Below are positions 1-6,810 of a stretch of 8,619 nucleotides of DNA, piece after piece (position 1 is the stretch's first letter; the number at the start of each line of letters is the position of its first letter). The position numbers were made by a program, and so were the translations under genes. The stretch is taken from contig WTHG01000498.1 of the NCBI GenBank assembly GCA_011523245.1, positions 1-8,619 on the forward strand, in the 5' to 3' direction. The stretch comes from Verrucomicrobiales bacterium. Its GTDB lineage: Bacteria; Verrucomicrobiota; Verrucomicrobiia; Limisphaerales; UBA1100. The notes under the pieces were generated by a model, which had not been told where the DNA came from, did not search any database, and saw only the letters and a program-made list of their open reading frames with translations.

Positions 1-197
1 GTTCCGGTAGCCGCCTGGCCGGCAAATGCCTGCTGACAAGCCGTCAGGTTGCCTTCAATCGCCTCTTCCACCGCCCGCTGAAAACTCAGTGCTTCCTCAA
101 GGTGCGCCTGAGCCTGAGCATGCACCTCACGAGCCTGAGCCTCTTCATTGACCCGGACTTCCAGCACAGTTTTCAGCTTAAATCGGAACGGTTTCAT
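1..197 (-). CDS. fliJ: FliJ, flagellar export chaperone / ATPase stalk protein (5' part only)
   Basis: Partial: the first 65 codons are visible and the gene runs off the left edge. The product begins MKPFRFKLKTVLEVR, the usual FliJ opening, in which a short basic and hydrophobic N-terminus leads into a long antiparallel coiled coil. The following residues are rich in Ala, Glu and Gln in heptad-like spacing (EEAQAREVHAQAQAHLEEA), as expected for a coiled coil. In the known flagellar export apparatus FliJ sits in the centre of the FliI hexamer, like the gamma subunit of F1, and promotes ATPase activity and chaperone recycling. The start codon overlaps the fliI stop as ATGA (194-197), indicating translational coupling. 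Its position last in flgBC-fliEFGHIJ supports the call strongly although FliJ is poorly conserved in sequence. Nothing can be said about the C-terminal half. Confidence 0.9.
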   Translation of the reverse strand, partial: MKPFRFKLKTVLEVRVNEEAQAREVHAQAQAHLEEALSFQRAVEEAIEGNLTACQQAFAGQAATG

Positions 198-1657
198 GGC
201 ATCTGGCCTGGCGGCGGCATGGCTTCAGGCGTGCCGCCCGGGGATTGCACAGCATCCGGCGTGCCGTTTTCGGGAGACGTCGGTATTTGCGCGGCCGTTT
301 GCAACGGCTCCATCGCGCCCATCGTGTGCTGTAAGGATTCCCAACTTTGTTCCATAGAAAATCCTTCGCCCACGGTTTGGCGGAGAAATGCGTTCAATGG
401 ATCATGCACCTGAATGGACCGGTCAATCTGCGGATTGGATCCGGCCTGATAGGCGCCGATGGAAATGAGATCGCGGCTCTTGCGGTGAATGGCGAGCATC
501 TCGCGGGCATCGCCCATACATTCGCGGCGCGGCGTGTCGAGCAGATCATAAGACAGGCGGCTGACGCTTTCCAACACATCGATCGCCGGATAATGGTTTT
601 GCGCCGCCAATTCGCGGGATAACACCAAGTGGCCATCCAAAATGGAGCGGGCCGCATCCGCCACGGGATCGTTCATGTCGTCGCCTTCCACCAGTACATT
701 AAACAAACCGGTGATCGAGCCGTGCTCGTTATTGCCGGCGCGTTCGAGCAATTGCGGCAATAGGGAAAATACTGAAGGCGTGTACCCGCGCGAACTGGGC
801 GGTTCGCCAATCGCCAGACCAATCTCGCGTTGTGCCATGGCAAACCGAGTAATGGAATCCATCATCATCAACACATTTTTGCCCTGATTCCGAAAGGATT
901 CAGCGATGGTCATAGCCAAAAAAGTGCCTTTCACGCGGGCCAATGCCGGCTCGTTAGAGGTGGCCACGATGATGACCGATTTGCGTCGGCCTTCCTCATC
1001 CAGATCGCGCTCAATAAAGTCTCGTACTTCCCGACCTCGTTCCCCGATCAGGGCAATTACATTCACATCCGCCTCGGCCTGACTGGCCATCATGCCCATG
1101 AGCGTGGATTTTCCCACACCGCTCCCCGCAAAAATACCCATGCGCTGGCCGCGACCCAAGGGGGTAAACGTATCAATCGCCTTGATGCCAGTGACAAAGG
1201 GCTCGGTAATCCGCGCCCGCTTCAGGGGATGCGGCGTCACCAAATCCAGCTCGGCCACGGCGCGCCGAGACAATTCGCCCAGCTCATCCAACGGCTGGCC
1301 CAATCCATTGATCACGCGGCCCAACAACTGGTCGCCCACGGGCACGCGCAGGGAATGGCCGGTGGCAATCACCTCGCTGCCCGGACAAATGCCGTTCACT
1401 TCGCCGAGCGGCATGAGCAGCAATTTGCGGTCCCGGAAACCCACCACCTCAGCCTCGATACTTTGCTGGGTGATTTGCGATTCGATGCGGCAGATTTCAC
1501 CGACCGATGCCATGGGCCCTTGGGATTCAATTACCAAACCGATCATCTGCGTCACGCGGCCCCGATTCTGGACGAGGCGCGTACCGGATAAACGCGAACG
1601 CGCCTGGGTCAAGCCCTTGGCGGCGCTGGAAGATTCGGCTGTGTCTGTGGCGATCAT
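194..1657 (-). CDS. fliI: FliI, flagellum-specific ATPase of the type III export apparatus
   Basis: 487 residues. FliI is the cytoplasmic ATPase that forms a hexamer at the export gate and helps unload chaperone-substrate complexes. It belongs to the F1/V1 rotary ATPase family. Visible motifs: Walker A AGSGVGKST (177-185), GERGRE (205-210) with E206 at the family's catalytic glutamate position, Walker B LMMMD ending at D267, the EPPSSRGYTPSVFSLLP signature (285-301), and VSR (365-367), whose R367 corresponds to the F1-alpha arginine finger. The N-terminal beta domain starts near residue 27, after a Ser/Ala/Arg-rich leader. The start at 1657 overlaps the fliH stop as ATGA, which supports it. 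The protein is some 30 to 40 residues longer than typical FliI (about 440-457). The extra length is largely a C-terminal tail (about 452-487), rich in Pro, Gly and Thr, with no Lys or Arg. Catalysis should be intact. Very secure identification. Confidence 0.98.
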   Translation of the reverse strand: MIATDTAESSSAAKGLTQARSRLSGTRLVQNRGRVTQMIGLVIESQGPMASVGEICRIESQITQQSIEAEVVGFRDRKLLLMPLGEVNGICPGSEVIATGHSLRVPVGDQLLGRVINGLGQPLDELGELSRRAVAELDLVTPHPLKRARITEPFVTGIKAIDTFTPLGRGQRMGIFAGSGVGKSTLMGMMASQAEADVNVIALIGERGREVRDFIERDLDEEGRRKSVIIVATSNEPALARVKGTFLAMTIAESFRNQGKNVLMMMDSITRFAMAQREIGLAIGEPPSSRGYTPSVFSLLPQLLERAGNNEHGSITGLFNVLVEGDDMNDPVADAARSILDGHLVLSRELAAQNHYPAIDVLESVSRLSYDLLDTPRRECMGDAREMLAIHRKSRDLISIGAYQAGSNPQIDRSIQVHDPLNAFLRQTVGEGFSMEQSWESLQHTMGAMEPLQTAAQIPTSPENGTPDAVQSPGGTPEAMPPPGQMP

Positions 1658-2346
1658 GAGTCAACGGCTTCGCGCAAGAGTTGTTCGCGCGTTTCGCGTC
1701 GGCCATCAATAAGGCCGCAGTTGGTTTCCACCAAACAACCGCCGCGTGATACTTCCTCGTCTTTGAGATAGCGCACACGACGTTGGTGGGGAGAATCGGC
1801 CAATAGATCCGAACCGGATTCCTTCAGCAGTTTCAAATCTTCCGGATTCAAATACACGGCCACTTCAGCATCGTTCTCGCAATGGCCAAGGGCTTCCTGA
1901 ATGGAGGACTCTACGATCTTGGTGCTAATTGGTAATCCGTTCACCAAACGGATGGCGGCTTCGGTGGCAAATTCGACCAGTTCCGATTCGAGTGATTGCA
2001 GACGTTGATTTAGGGAGCCGTTCACCTCGGTTTCGATCTTGCCCAGTATCCCCGGCAAATCGGCAGTGTTTTTCTGTTCCAACTCGGCGCGCAATTTATT
2101 GATCTGCGCTTCGTATTCCGCCACGGCTTCCTCACGGCCACGCTGGTAGCCGGCCTGTTCGTGTTCGAGCAATTGCTCTTTGTCCACTGGCTCCGGCGTA
2201 GGAGCCATAGCTTCCTTCTCACCTGTGGTTTCTGGGTCAGTGACGGGATCTTGAGGGTCGCGCAGGAGCGATTCGGCCGGGCCGATGGCTAGGCGGATGT
2301 CGCGCAATGGCGCGTCGGTTACGAGATTATCGATGGCTTTGACCAT
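1654..2346 (-). CDS. fliH: FliH, export ATPase regulator / stator protein
   Basis: 230 residues. FliH dimers bind the N-terminus of FliI, restrain its ATPase activity and link it to the C-ring, playing a role like the peripheral stalk (b and delta subunits) of F-type ATPases. The N-terminal 55 residues are low in complexity and rich in Pro, Glu and Asp, as in most FliH proteins. Residues about 56-125 are charged and likely coiled coil, including a short glycine-spaced stretch GYQRGREEA (66-74). The C-terminal domain carries recognisable family elements: YLNPEDLKLL (165-174), RYLKDEEVSRGGCLVET (192-208) and GLIDGRRETREQL (211-223). The ATG lies 5 bases after the fliG stop with no clear Shine-Dalgarno, so translation may depend on terminating fliG ribosomes. 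The stop overlaps the fliI start. FliH is weakly conserved, but the C-terminal motif and the gene order make the call firm. Confidence 0.94.
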   Translation of the reverse strand: MVKAIDNLVTDAPLRDIRLAIGPAESLLRDPQDPVTDPETTGEKEAMAPTPEPVDKEQLLEHEQAGYQRGREEAVAEYEAQINKLRAELEQKNTADLPGILGKIETEVNGSLNQRLQSLESELVEFATEAAIRLVNGLPISTKIVESSIQEALGHCENDAEVAVYLNPEDLKLLKESGSDLLADSPHQRRVRYLKDEEVSRGGCLVETNCGLIDGRRETREQLLREAVDS

Positions 2347-2351
2347 GGGGT

Positions 2352-3356
2352 TTAATCGCTTTCGAGTGAGATTTCTCCTTCGGTTTCCAATTGACGTACA
2401 ACATCAATAATACCGTTCTGGGCAGATTCGATAGCACGCATGGATAGATTGTCCGGTAGGCCCTCAATTTCATCGTTCACGTTTTCGGCCGCCCGTTTGG
2501 AAAGGGCGCCAAGCATCGCATCGCGAAGAGTGGTGGTGGCCGCTTTAAGGGCAATGGCGAGCTGACCGGCATCAACTTCACGCATGATCTTCTGCATGGT
2601 CTTGACGTCGAGCGTTTGCAGATCATCGAAGGTGAACATTTTCATGCGGATGGAACGTACTAAGTCCGGCTGCCTTTCATCGATGTTATCAAGCAGCTTC
2701 TTACGTTCGTCCTTGGCCATGGCGTTGAGGACGGCGGCGGCGGATTTCTCGCCACCGGTTTGGTTCAATGCGCGGCTGACTCGCTCGCCCACCTTGGAGG
2801 AAAGTACATCCCCCAATGTTTCCACCACTTCAATGGGAGTAGATTCAAGTGTCGCTAATTTCTCCACCACGATCTCGCGCTGACGTTCAGGCAGGCCCAT
2901 CAACACTTCCGAACCTTTGGCTGCAGAAAGGTAGCTGAGTACAAGAGCGATGGTTTGAGCATCCTCTTCCTTGAGGAGGTTAGTTATTGAAGTAGCATCC
3001 AAATCAATGATCTGCTGCATACTAGCCACACTGGTGCGAGCCGTACCGACTCGACCAATAATTTCTGCCGCCTTGAAGAGCCCCACGGATTTCTCGAGTA
3101 CAGACCGGGTAAAATCAACCGAACCACTGACACCGCTTCGAGCTTCAACGGCCATCTCCGTAAATTCCTGTAACACTTCACCCTGTTGCTGGCTATCAAG
3201 CAGAGGCAAATTAGCCATTTCGGCACAAACCAATTCACGCTCGTTATCGTCAAAATTCTTGACGATTTCTGCAGCCGCATCCTCGCCCATGATGACCAGA
3301 AAAGCCGCGAGCTTTTGCGATGCATTAAGATTAAGTTTATCTACTGAGTCACTCAT
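2352..3356 (-). CDS. fliG: FliG, flagellar rotor/switch protein
   Basis: 334 residues, the usual FliG length. FliG forms the upper C-ring: its N-domain binds the FliF tail, the middle domain binds FliM, and the C-domain interacts with the stator MotA to generate torque. Residues 9-33 (KLAAFLVIMGEDAAAEI) match the FliF-binding N-domain. The middle-domain EHPQ motif is changed to EDAQ (131-134), within the otherwise normal context TIALVLSYL. The MFxF hydrophobic motif is present as MFTF (240-243). The C-terminal torque domain keeps the pattern of charged residues: FDDL (243-246), REVD (259-262), SKRAAE (286-291), D295/E296 and R307, followed by RQLETEGEI near the end. The gap to the fliF stop is 20 bases. 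The Shine-Dalgarno is weak (AGG a few bases before the ATG). Identity is certain; the altered EHPQ motif is the only unusual point. Confidence 0.98.
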   Translation of the reverse strand: MSDSVDKLNLNASQKLAAFLVIMGEDAAAEIVKNFDDNERELVCAEMANLPLLDSQQQGEVLQEFTEMAVEARSGVSGSVDFTRSVLEKSVGLFKAAEIIGRVGTARTSVASMQQIIDLDATSITNLLKEEDAQTIALVLSYLSAAKGSEVLMGLPERQREIVVEKLATLESTPIEVVETLGDVLSSKVGERVSRALNQTGGEKSAAAVLNAMAKDERKKLLDNIDERQPDLVRSIRMKMFTFDDLQTLDVKTMQKIMREVDAGQLAIALKAATTTLRDAMLGALSKRAAENVNDEIEGLPDNLSMRAIESAQNGIIDVVRQLETEGEISLESD

Positions 3357-3376
3357 GCCTGAGATATTTTCTAGGT

Positions 3377-5305
3377 TTAATCGCTATCCTCGTTTTTGAG
3401 CCAACGACGGGCAGCTACTGCCATGGTTTCGGGACTCTCTGTAATCATGTCACGAAGCACCTCGATATTAACACGTTCAGGCTGTTTAGCGCCCAGACCG
3501 AAGTCCATGATGAGTTTCTGCTTCTGCTCCTCAATAACCTCCACGTCATCTTCGGTGGCTGCCAGCAGTTTCATGCGTTCACGTTCTTCATCACGAGCCT
3601 GCATGAGTTGCTGAATGTCTGCGGGCGAGAGTTTCATCTTGCCAGATCGCGCGTCAGCAATGGTACTTTCAATATCCTCCAAGGTCATGTTGTCAGTATT
3701 GATCTCCACCGGGCCAGCTGACCCTTCAATTGTAATGGGTTTAGAAGCTGCGGCTTCTCCGGAGGCTCCACCTCCAGGAGCACTCGGTGCGGCTGCAAAT
3801 GGTACAGCAGCACCTCCTGGCGCAGGCACGGCACCGGGCACTCCAGCCACAGCCGGCACTGGACCAGCGGCTCCGAGTAATTGCCCAACCGGTACACCGG
3901 TTTGGATAGTTTCATCGCCGCTACCTTTCACAAGCTTCACAAAGGCAAACAAAGAGGCGCCGCCTAGTAGAACGTACAGGAGATTTTTCAGAACAGTGCT
4001 GATCAAGTCCTTAGTGGCCGCAGAGCTGATTTGGGCTTCAGCGGCGGTAATGTGAGAGCGGTTAAACTGCATTTCAGCCACTACAATATCATCCGGCCGC
4101 ACAGCCGCCACCCCAGCGTGCATGCCAATGGCGTTTTTCACAATATTGGTAAGCTGCGTCATACTGGTATCGGTCCGGGGGTCAGCGCCTTGATTCACCA
4201 GCACTGAGGCAGTGAGCCGGCGGATTTCACCGGCAGCTTTCACAACGTTGGTTGTGGTTCGACTGTTGTTCAATTGAATCACACTTTCGCTCTTGTTCTG
4301 TTCATTGTTTGAGAGAGCCCCACCTGCAAGATTGTTAGTACTGGCATTGGCGTTCACGGGCGTCCCCACCAGACCGCCAGGCGAAGGCTTTGAGGTGCCA
4401 GTATTCTCAATTTTCTCTGTGACCGAATTAGTCACCGACCCATTGGGGTCGTAAACCTCTGAAGTATGCGTGATTTGATCATGATCCATCTCGGCACTCA
4501 CAGTCACTTGAACTTGATTAGGGCCCAGCACTCCGGAGAGCATGGATTCGACCTTGCTGGCGAGGTACAATTCCAGATTGCGCCGAGCTGTCAGTCGGTT
4601 GTTAGCCATGGCGCTGAATGTGCCACCTTCCTCGTTTGCGGAAAGCGTGTTACCGAAATTATCCACCACCGAAACGTGGTTGTGCTGCAATCCTGGCACG
4701 GAATTGGCCACGAGAAAACGGATGGAGTTGACGGCCTGTTGATCGACCATACCTTCCTGGCTGAGATTCACCATTACCGAAGCGGTGGGCTTTTTGTTAT
4801 CATCCACAATCAACCGAGTCTCGGGCATCACGACCATGACACGGGCACTTTTCACACCGGAAATCATAGAAATACTACGACCGAGCTCGCCTTCGATGGC
4901 GCGCTTCTTGTTTACCTGCTGCACGAAATCCGACATGCTGATGGTATTTTTCTCATCAAACAATTCGTAGCCCTTACCGTCTCCGGAAGACTTAGGTAAC
5001 CCGCGGCTGGCCAACGTCATACGCAGGGTATGTACTTGGCTACGGGGCACTTTGATGCTGGTGCCGCCGGCACCGGCTTCATACGGTACGCTCTGTTCCT
5101 CCAGCACGGCCACCACCTCGCCGGCGTCTTTCGGGTCGAGACCGCCATAGAGCAGCACGAAATCGGTGCGGCTGGTGAAAAACACCACGACCGCCAGCGT
5201 AACGGCAACAATGAGTCCGGAGGCCGCCACGGTGAGTTTCTGGTTCACGCCCAGTTGTGACCAAATGGCCAGCAGTTGTGCGCCTAATGCTCTGAGTTGT
5301 TCCAT
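3377..5305 (-). CDS. fliF: FliF, flagellar MS-ring protein
   Basis: 642 residues; FliF proteins are usually about 520-580. It builds the MS ring in the inner membrane, the base on which rotor, rod and export gate assemble. First membrane segment about 25-44 (VAASGLIVAVTLAVVVFF), then the ring-building motif region with LLYGGLDPKDAGEVV (51-65), KVPRSQVHTLRMTLASRGLP (85-104) and GYELFD (112-117). The second membrane segment is about 438-457 (LLYVLLGGASLFAFVKLV). Residues about 465-522 form a cytoplasmic linker dominated by Ala, Gly, Pro and Val. It is followed by an acidic helical region (539-597) and the FliG-binding tail, VLRDMITESPETMAVAARRW (616-635). The extra length comes mainly from this cytoplasmic part. 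An Asn/Thr/Ser-rich loop (286-350) corresponds to the variable beta-collar region. The start is 31 bases after the fliE stop. The identification is secure. Confidence 0.98.
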   Translation of the reverse strand: MEQLRALGAQLLAIWSQLGVNQKLTVAASGLIVAVTLAVVVFFTSRTDFVLLYGGLDPKDAGEVVAVLEEQSVPYEAGAGGTSIKVPRSQVHTLRMTLASRGLPKSSGDGKGYELFDEKNTISMSDFVQQVNKKRAIEGELGRSISMISGVKSARVMVVMPETRLIVDDNKKPTASVMVNLSQEGMVDQQAVNSIRFLVANSVPGLQHNHVSVVDNFGNTLSANEEGGTFSAMANNRLTARRNLELYLASKVESMLSGVLGPNQVQVTVSAEMDHDQITHTSEVYDPNGSVTNSVTEKIENTGTSKPSPGGLVGTPVNANASTNNLAGGALSNNEQNKSESVIQLNNSRTTTNVVKAAGEIRRLTASVLVNQGADPRTDTSMTQLTNIVKNAIGMHAGVAAVRPDDIVVAEMQFNRSHITAAEAQISSAATKDLISTVLKNLLYVLLGGASLFAFVKLVKGSGDETIQTGVPVGQLLGAAGPVPAVAGVPGAVPAPGGAAVPFAAAPSAPGGGASGEAAASKPITIEGSAGPVEINTDNMTLEDIESTIADARSGKMKLSPADIQQLMQARDEERERMKLLAATEDDVEVIEEQKQKLIMDFGLGAKQPERVNIEVLRDMITESPETMAVAARRWLKNEDSD

Positions 5306-5336
5306 GATTCGATCCGTCGATGGGTTTTGCTAGGGG

Positions 5337-5717
5337 TTAGATCTGCATGCGCATAAGCTCCTGATATCCTTCCAGTAGTTTGTTGCGCACTTCCACCATG
5401 AGCTGGAAAGCCACACCGGCCTCCTGCATGGCAATCATCGCCTGATGCAGCGGGACTTCCTTTCCCGCGAGCAGGTCGTTGACAGCTTGTGTGGAGTCGA
5501 GCTGTTTCTGGTTCACCTCGCCCACAAATTGATTAAGCACCTCGCCGAAACCGGCACCCTGTACAGCGCCGGCGCCCTGCGCAGCCTGAGTGGACTCCAC
5601 CTGACCGGTCTTCGCAGTCTGTTGAATCTCCCGGGCCTGCTCCATCATGGCGCGTTGCTGACGGTACATTTCCGTCAGCCCCTGCGTTGCCATGGGATTC
5701 ATTTGGACCGGGATCAT
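5337..5717 (-). CDS. fliE: FliE, MS-ring/rod junction protein
   Basis: 126 residues, slightly longer than the common 100-110. FliE is the first rod protein exported and joins the MS ring and export gate to the proximal rod. The C-terminal half is diagnostic: GFGEVLNQFVGEVNQKQ (56-72), a Leu-Ala-Gly turn (83-85), LHQAMIAMQEAGVAFQL (90-106) and VEVRNKLLEGYQELMRMQI (108-126). The N-terminal 50 residues are Gln/Ala/Met-rich and variable. The start at 5717 is favoured by an AGGA Shine-Dalgarno (5727-5730) placed 9 bases upstream; later Met codons (residues 6 and 9) lack this support. It lies 29 bases after flgC and 31 before fliF, in the order expected for assembly. Confidence 0.97.
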   Translation of the reverse strand: MIPVQMNPMATQGLTEMYRQQRAMMEQAREIQQTAKTGQVESTQAAQGAGAVQGAGFGEVLNQFVGEVNQKQLDSTQAVNDLLAGKEVPLHQAMIAMQEAGVAFQLMVEVRNKLLEGYQELMRMQI

Positions 5718-5746
5718 GATGCGTGTTCCTATTAAATAAAGTGTCT

Positions 5747-6181
5747 CTAGTTGCCCTTACCTATGGCGAGGGTTTGCATAGCCATCTGGCGAGCCGTGCG
5801 AATGATGGCCAGATTGGCCTCGGTAGCACGCGAGGAAGAAATCAAGTCCGCCATTTCCTCGTGGATGCTGACATTGGGAAATTTAACCATACCGGTTTCC
5901 GGGTCAGCATCCGGATGGCCGGGTTGATAAAGCAGCCGATGCGGCCGTCCATCGGATTCGATGCCGGCCACCTGTACTTGCTGCACGGCATTGGCAGCAT
6001 CAAACTGATTTTTCATCACCGTCTCAAACCGAACCACCTGGCGCTGATACGGACCGCCTTGCGGCGTGCTGGTGGTGTTGGCATTGGCAATGTTTTGGGA
6101 AATAACTTCCATCCGCACCTTCTCGGCCTGGATCGCCGAGGCGGCGCTGTCGGCTCCGGGAAGTAAATTGACGCTAAGCAT
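5747..6181 (-). CDS. flgC: FlgC, proximal rod protein
   Basis: 144 residues, normal for the family. FlgC is a proximal rod component exported through the flagellar type III system, and lacks a cleavable signal. It has the rod/hook-family N-terminal motif RMEVISQNIANANTT (23-37), followed by GGPYQRQVVRFE (42-53), the FlgC-specific YQPGHPDADPETGMVKFPNV (85-104), and the C-terminal helix MADLISSSRATEANLAIIRT (110-129). The N- and C-terminal helices would pair as a coiled coil in the rod. Start at 6181 is supported by AGGA (6189-6192), 7 bases upstream. It follows flgB by 20 bases. No anomalies seen. Confidence 0.98.
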   Translation of the reverse strand: MLSVNLLPGADSAASAIQAEKVRMEVISQNIANANTTSTPQGGPYQRQVVRFETVMKNQFDAANAVQQVQVAGIESDGRPHRLLYQPGHPDADPETGMVKFPNVSIHEEMADLISSSRATEANLAIIRTARQMAMQTLAIGKGN

Positions 6182-6201
6182 GATGAGTTCCTAGGGCTGG
6201 G

Positions 6202-6579
6202 TTAACGGGTTTGAATGGCGGAGCGCAGTTTGCTGAGCGTGCCAGTAATCATCTGGGTTTGCAGGTGATGAGCGACCATGTTCTTTTGCAAGTGGGTTAA
6301 TTCCTTTTCCAGTTGCACAGTATTGCCATCGCGGTTTTGAGCCACAGCGGTTTGATCTACAGTGACGGTGGGTTTGAGCTGTTGCACGTTGCTGACGCCT
6401 CCTTCCGAGATCGCCCGGGATAACTCGCTCGCAAATGCCGGAGCCACATCCACCCGTTTGTAATTGGGTGTTTCAATGTTCGCCAAATTGCTCGCGATGG
6501 CCTCCTGCCGCAGCACGGTGGCATCGAGCATTTTCTTCACGCCCTGATAGTTAGCGCTGGCAAACAAACCGTCGATCAT
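6202..6579 (-). CDS. flgB: FlgB, proximal rod protein (first gene of the operon)
   Basis: 125 residues. FlgB is a proximal rod protein. The motif NLANIETPNYKR (31-42) is the rod-protein signature, RDGNTVQLEKE (83-93) is the FlgB-specific segment, and the C-terminal helix ends KLRSAIQTR. Start choice is not trivial. The ATG at 6579 gives an N-terminal helix of the usual length (about 23 residues before the RQE preceding the signature, as in E. coli FlgB) but has no convincing Shine-Dalgarno, and a sigma-54 promoter match predicts transcription beginning about 1 base before it. The next in-frame ATG (codon 17, 6531) has AGGG 10 bases upstream but would remove most of the first helix. I keep 6579. 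As the first gene after the divergent intergenic region, flgB heads the operon. Confidence 0.95.
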   Translation of the reverse strand: MIDGLFASANYQGVKKMLDATVLRQEAIASNLANIETPNYKRVDVAPAFASELSRAISEGGVSNVQQLKPTVTVDQTAVAQNRDGNTVQLEKELTHLQKNMVAHHLQTQMITGTLSKLRSAIQTR

Positions 6580-6590
6580 ACCCCGCGAGC

Positions 6591-6607
6591 AGCATTCCCC
6601 GTGCCAT
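6591..6607 (-). promoter_or_regulatory. Predicted sigma-54 (-24/-12) promoter for the flgB operon
   Basis: On the minus strand the sequence reads ATGGCACGGGGAATGCT. Against the accepted consensus YTGGCACGRNNNTTGCW it matches every defined position except the first pyrimidine and one T of the -12 element. The invariant GG (6605-6604) and GC (6593-6592) have the canonical spacing. Placing the final C at -12 puts +1 near 6580, one base before the flgB ATG. Sigma-54 control of early or middle flagellar operons is well established in several bacteria, which fits the location. Functional status is inferred. Confidence 0.72.
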
Positions 6608-6631
6608 CGCCCCTAATTTAGTAGCCTCTTC

Positions 6632-6705
6632 TAATGACATTCAAAAAACCCCATTTTTGGCATTATTATACGTTATTTTGTGTTTTATGGGCTCTTAATG
6701 ACATT
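6632..6705. repeat. Direct repeat pair TAATGACATT, 64 bases apart
   Basis: Identical 10-mers TAATGACATT occur at 6632-6641 and 6696-6705. Each contains AATGACATT, a dyad of AATG and CATT around one central base, the form expected for a dimeric regulator. The 64-base offset is close to six turns of B-DNA, so both sites would face the same side of the helix. A related half-site, TTAATGAAC, begins at 6709. From the predicted flgB start (about 6580) the sites lie roughly 55 and 120 bases upstream; from the plus-strand start (about 6838), roughly 135 and 200 upstream. Candidate activator sites only. Confidence 0.4.
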
Positions 6706-6735
6706 GGGTTAATGAACACTAATGGTTGATGTGCC

Positions 6736-6809
6736 GCTTTAAAATAAGGGCCAGAAATGGTATTTTGAGAATTATCTGGGAAAATGTTCCTACCTTGTGG
6801 CTTTAAAAT
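6736..6809. repeat. Direct repeat pair GCTTTAAAAT, 64 bases apart
   Basis: GCTTTAAAAT occurs at 6736-6745 and 6800-6809; in both copies GGCC follows after three bases. The second copy abuts the plus-strand sigma-54 match, whose -24 element includes that GGCC. The offset is again exactly 64 bases, the same as the other repeat pair, although the intervening sequence is not a recognisable 64-base tandem duplication. The core TTTAAA is self-complementary. The function is unknown; a bending-protein or regulator site close to the promoter is possible. Confidence 0.35.
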
Positions 6810-6810
6810 G

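Larger units (their letters stand above)
6608..6810. other. Intergenic control region between divergent promoters
   Basis: About 200 bases separate the two outward-facing sigma-54 matches. The stretch is clearly richer in A+T than the flanking genes and shows no convincing coding frame or RNA gene. It contains two pairs of direct repeats (listed separately) and a weak A/T hairpin at 6642-6659 (CAAAAA and TTTTTG around a six-base loop). A perfect TATAAT occurs on the minus strand at 6665-6670 but has no -35 partner at 16-18 bases. Sigma-54 promoters need a remote activator of the NtrC family, so this is the natural place for its binding sites and for a DNA-bending protein; neither can be identified by sequence alone. 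Confidence 0.6.

Noticed and set aside
830..1591. Long open frame on the plus strand opposite fliI (253 codons)
   Set aside because: It is antisense to a certain gene. Its translation is rich in His, Arg and Gln without any recognisable family, and it has no promoter or Shine-Dalgarno support.
4466..4999. Open frame of 177 codons on the plus strand opposite fliF
   Set aside because: It is the reverse complement shadow of conserved FliF coding sequence, with His-rich low-quality translation and no recognisable domain.
5723..6166. Open frame of 147 codons on the plus strand opposite flgC
   Set aside because: It mirrors flgC exactly in extent and has no family resemblance; flgC itself is unmistakable.
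6229..6245. TGGCACG (minus strand) near the end of flgB, as a possible internal sigma-54 promoter for flgC
   Set aside because: The -24 half is good, but the nearest GC lies two bases too close; -24/-12 spacing is nearly invariant in functional sites.
6642..6659. CAAAAA / TTTTTG hairpin as a transcription terminator
   Set aside because: The stem is only A-T pairs plus one G-C and lies between two divergent genes, where no transcript needs to end.
6665..6670. Perfect TATAAT on the minus strand as a sigma-70 promoter for flgB
   Set aside because: No -35-like hexamer 16-18 bases upstream and no TGN extension; in A+T-rich DNA this is expected by chance.
6658..6674. TGGCATTATTATACG on the plus strand as a third sigma-54 site
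   Set aside because: No TTGC-like -12 element at the required spacing.
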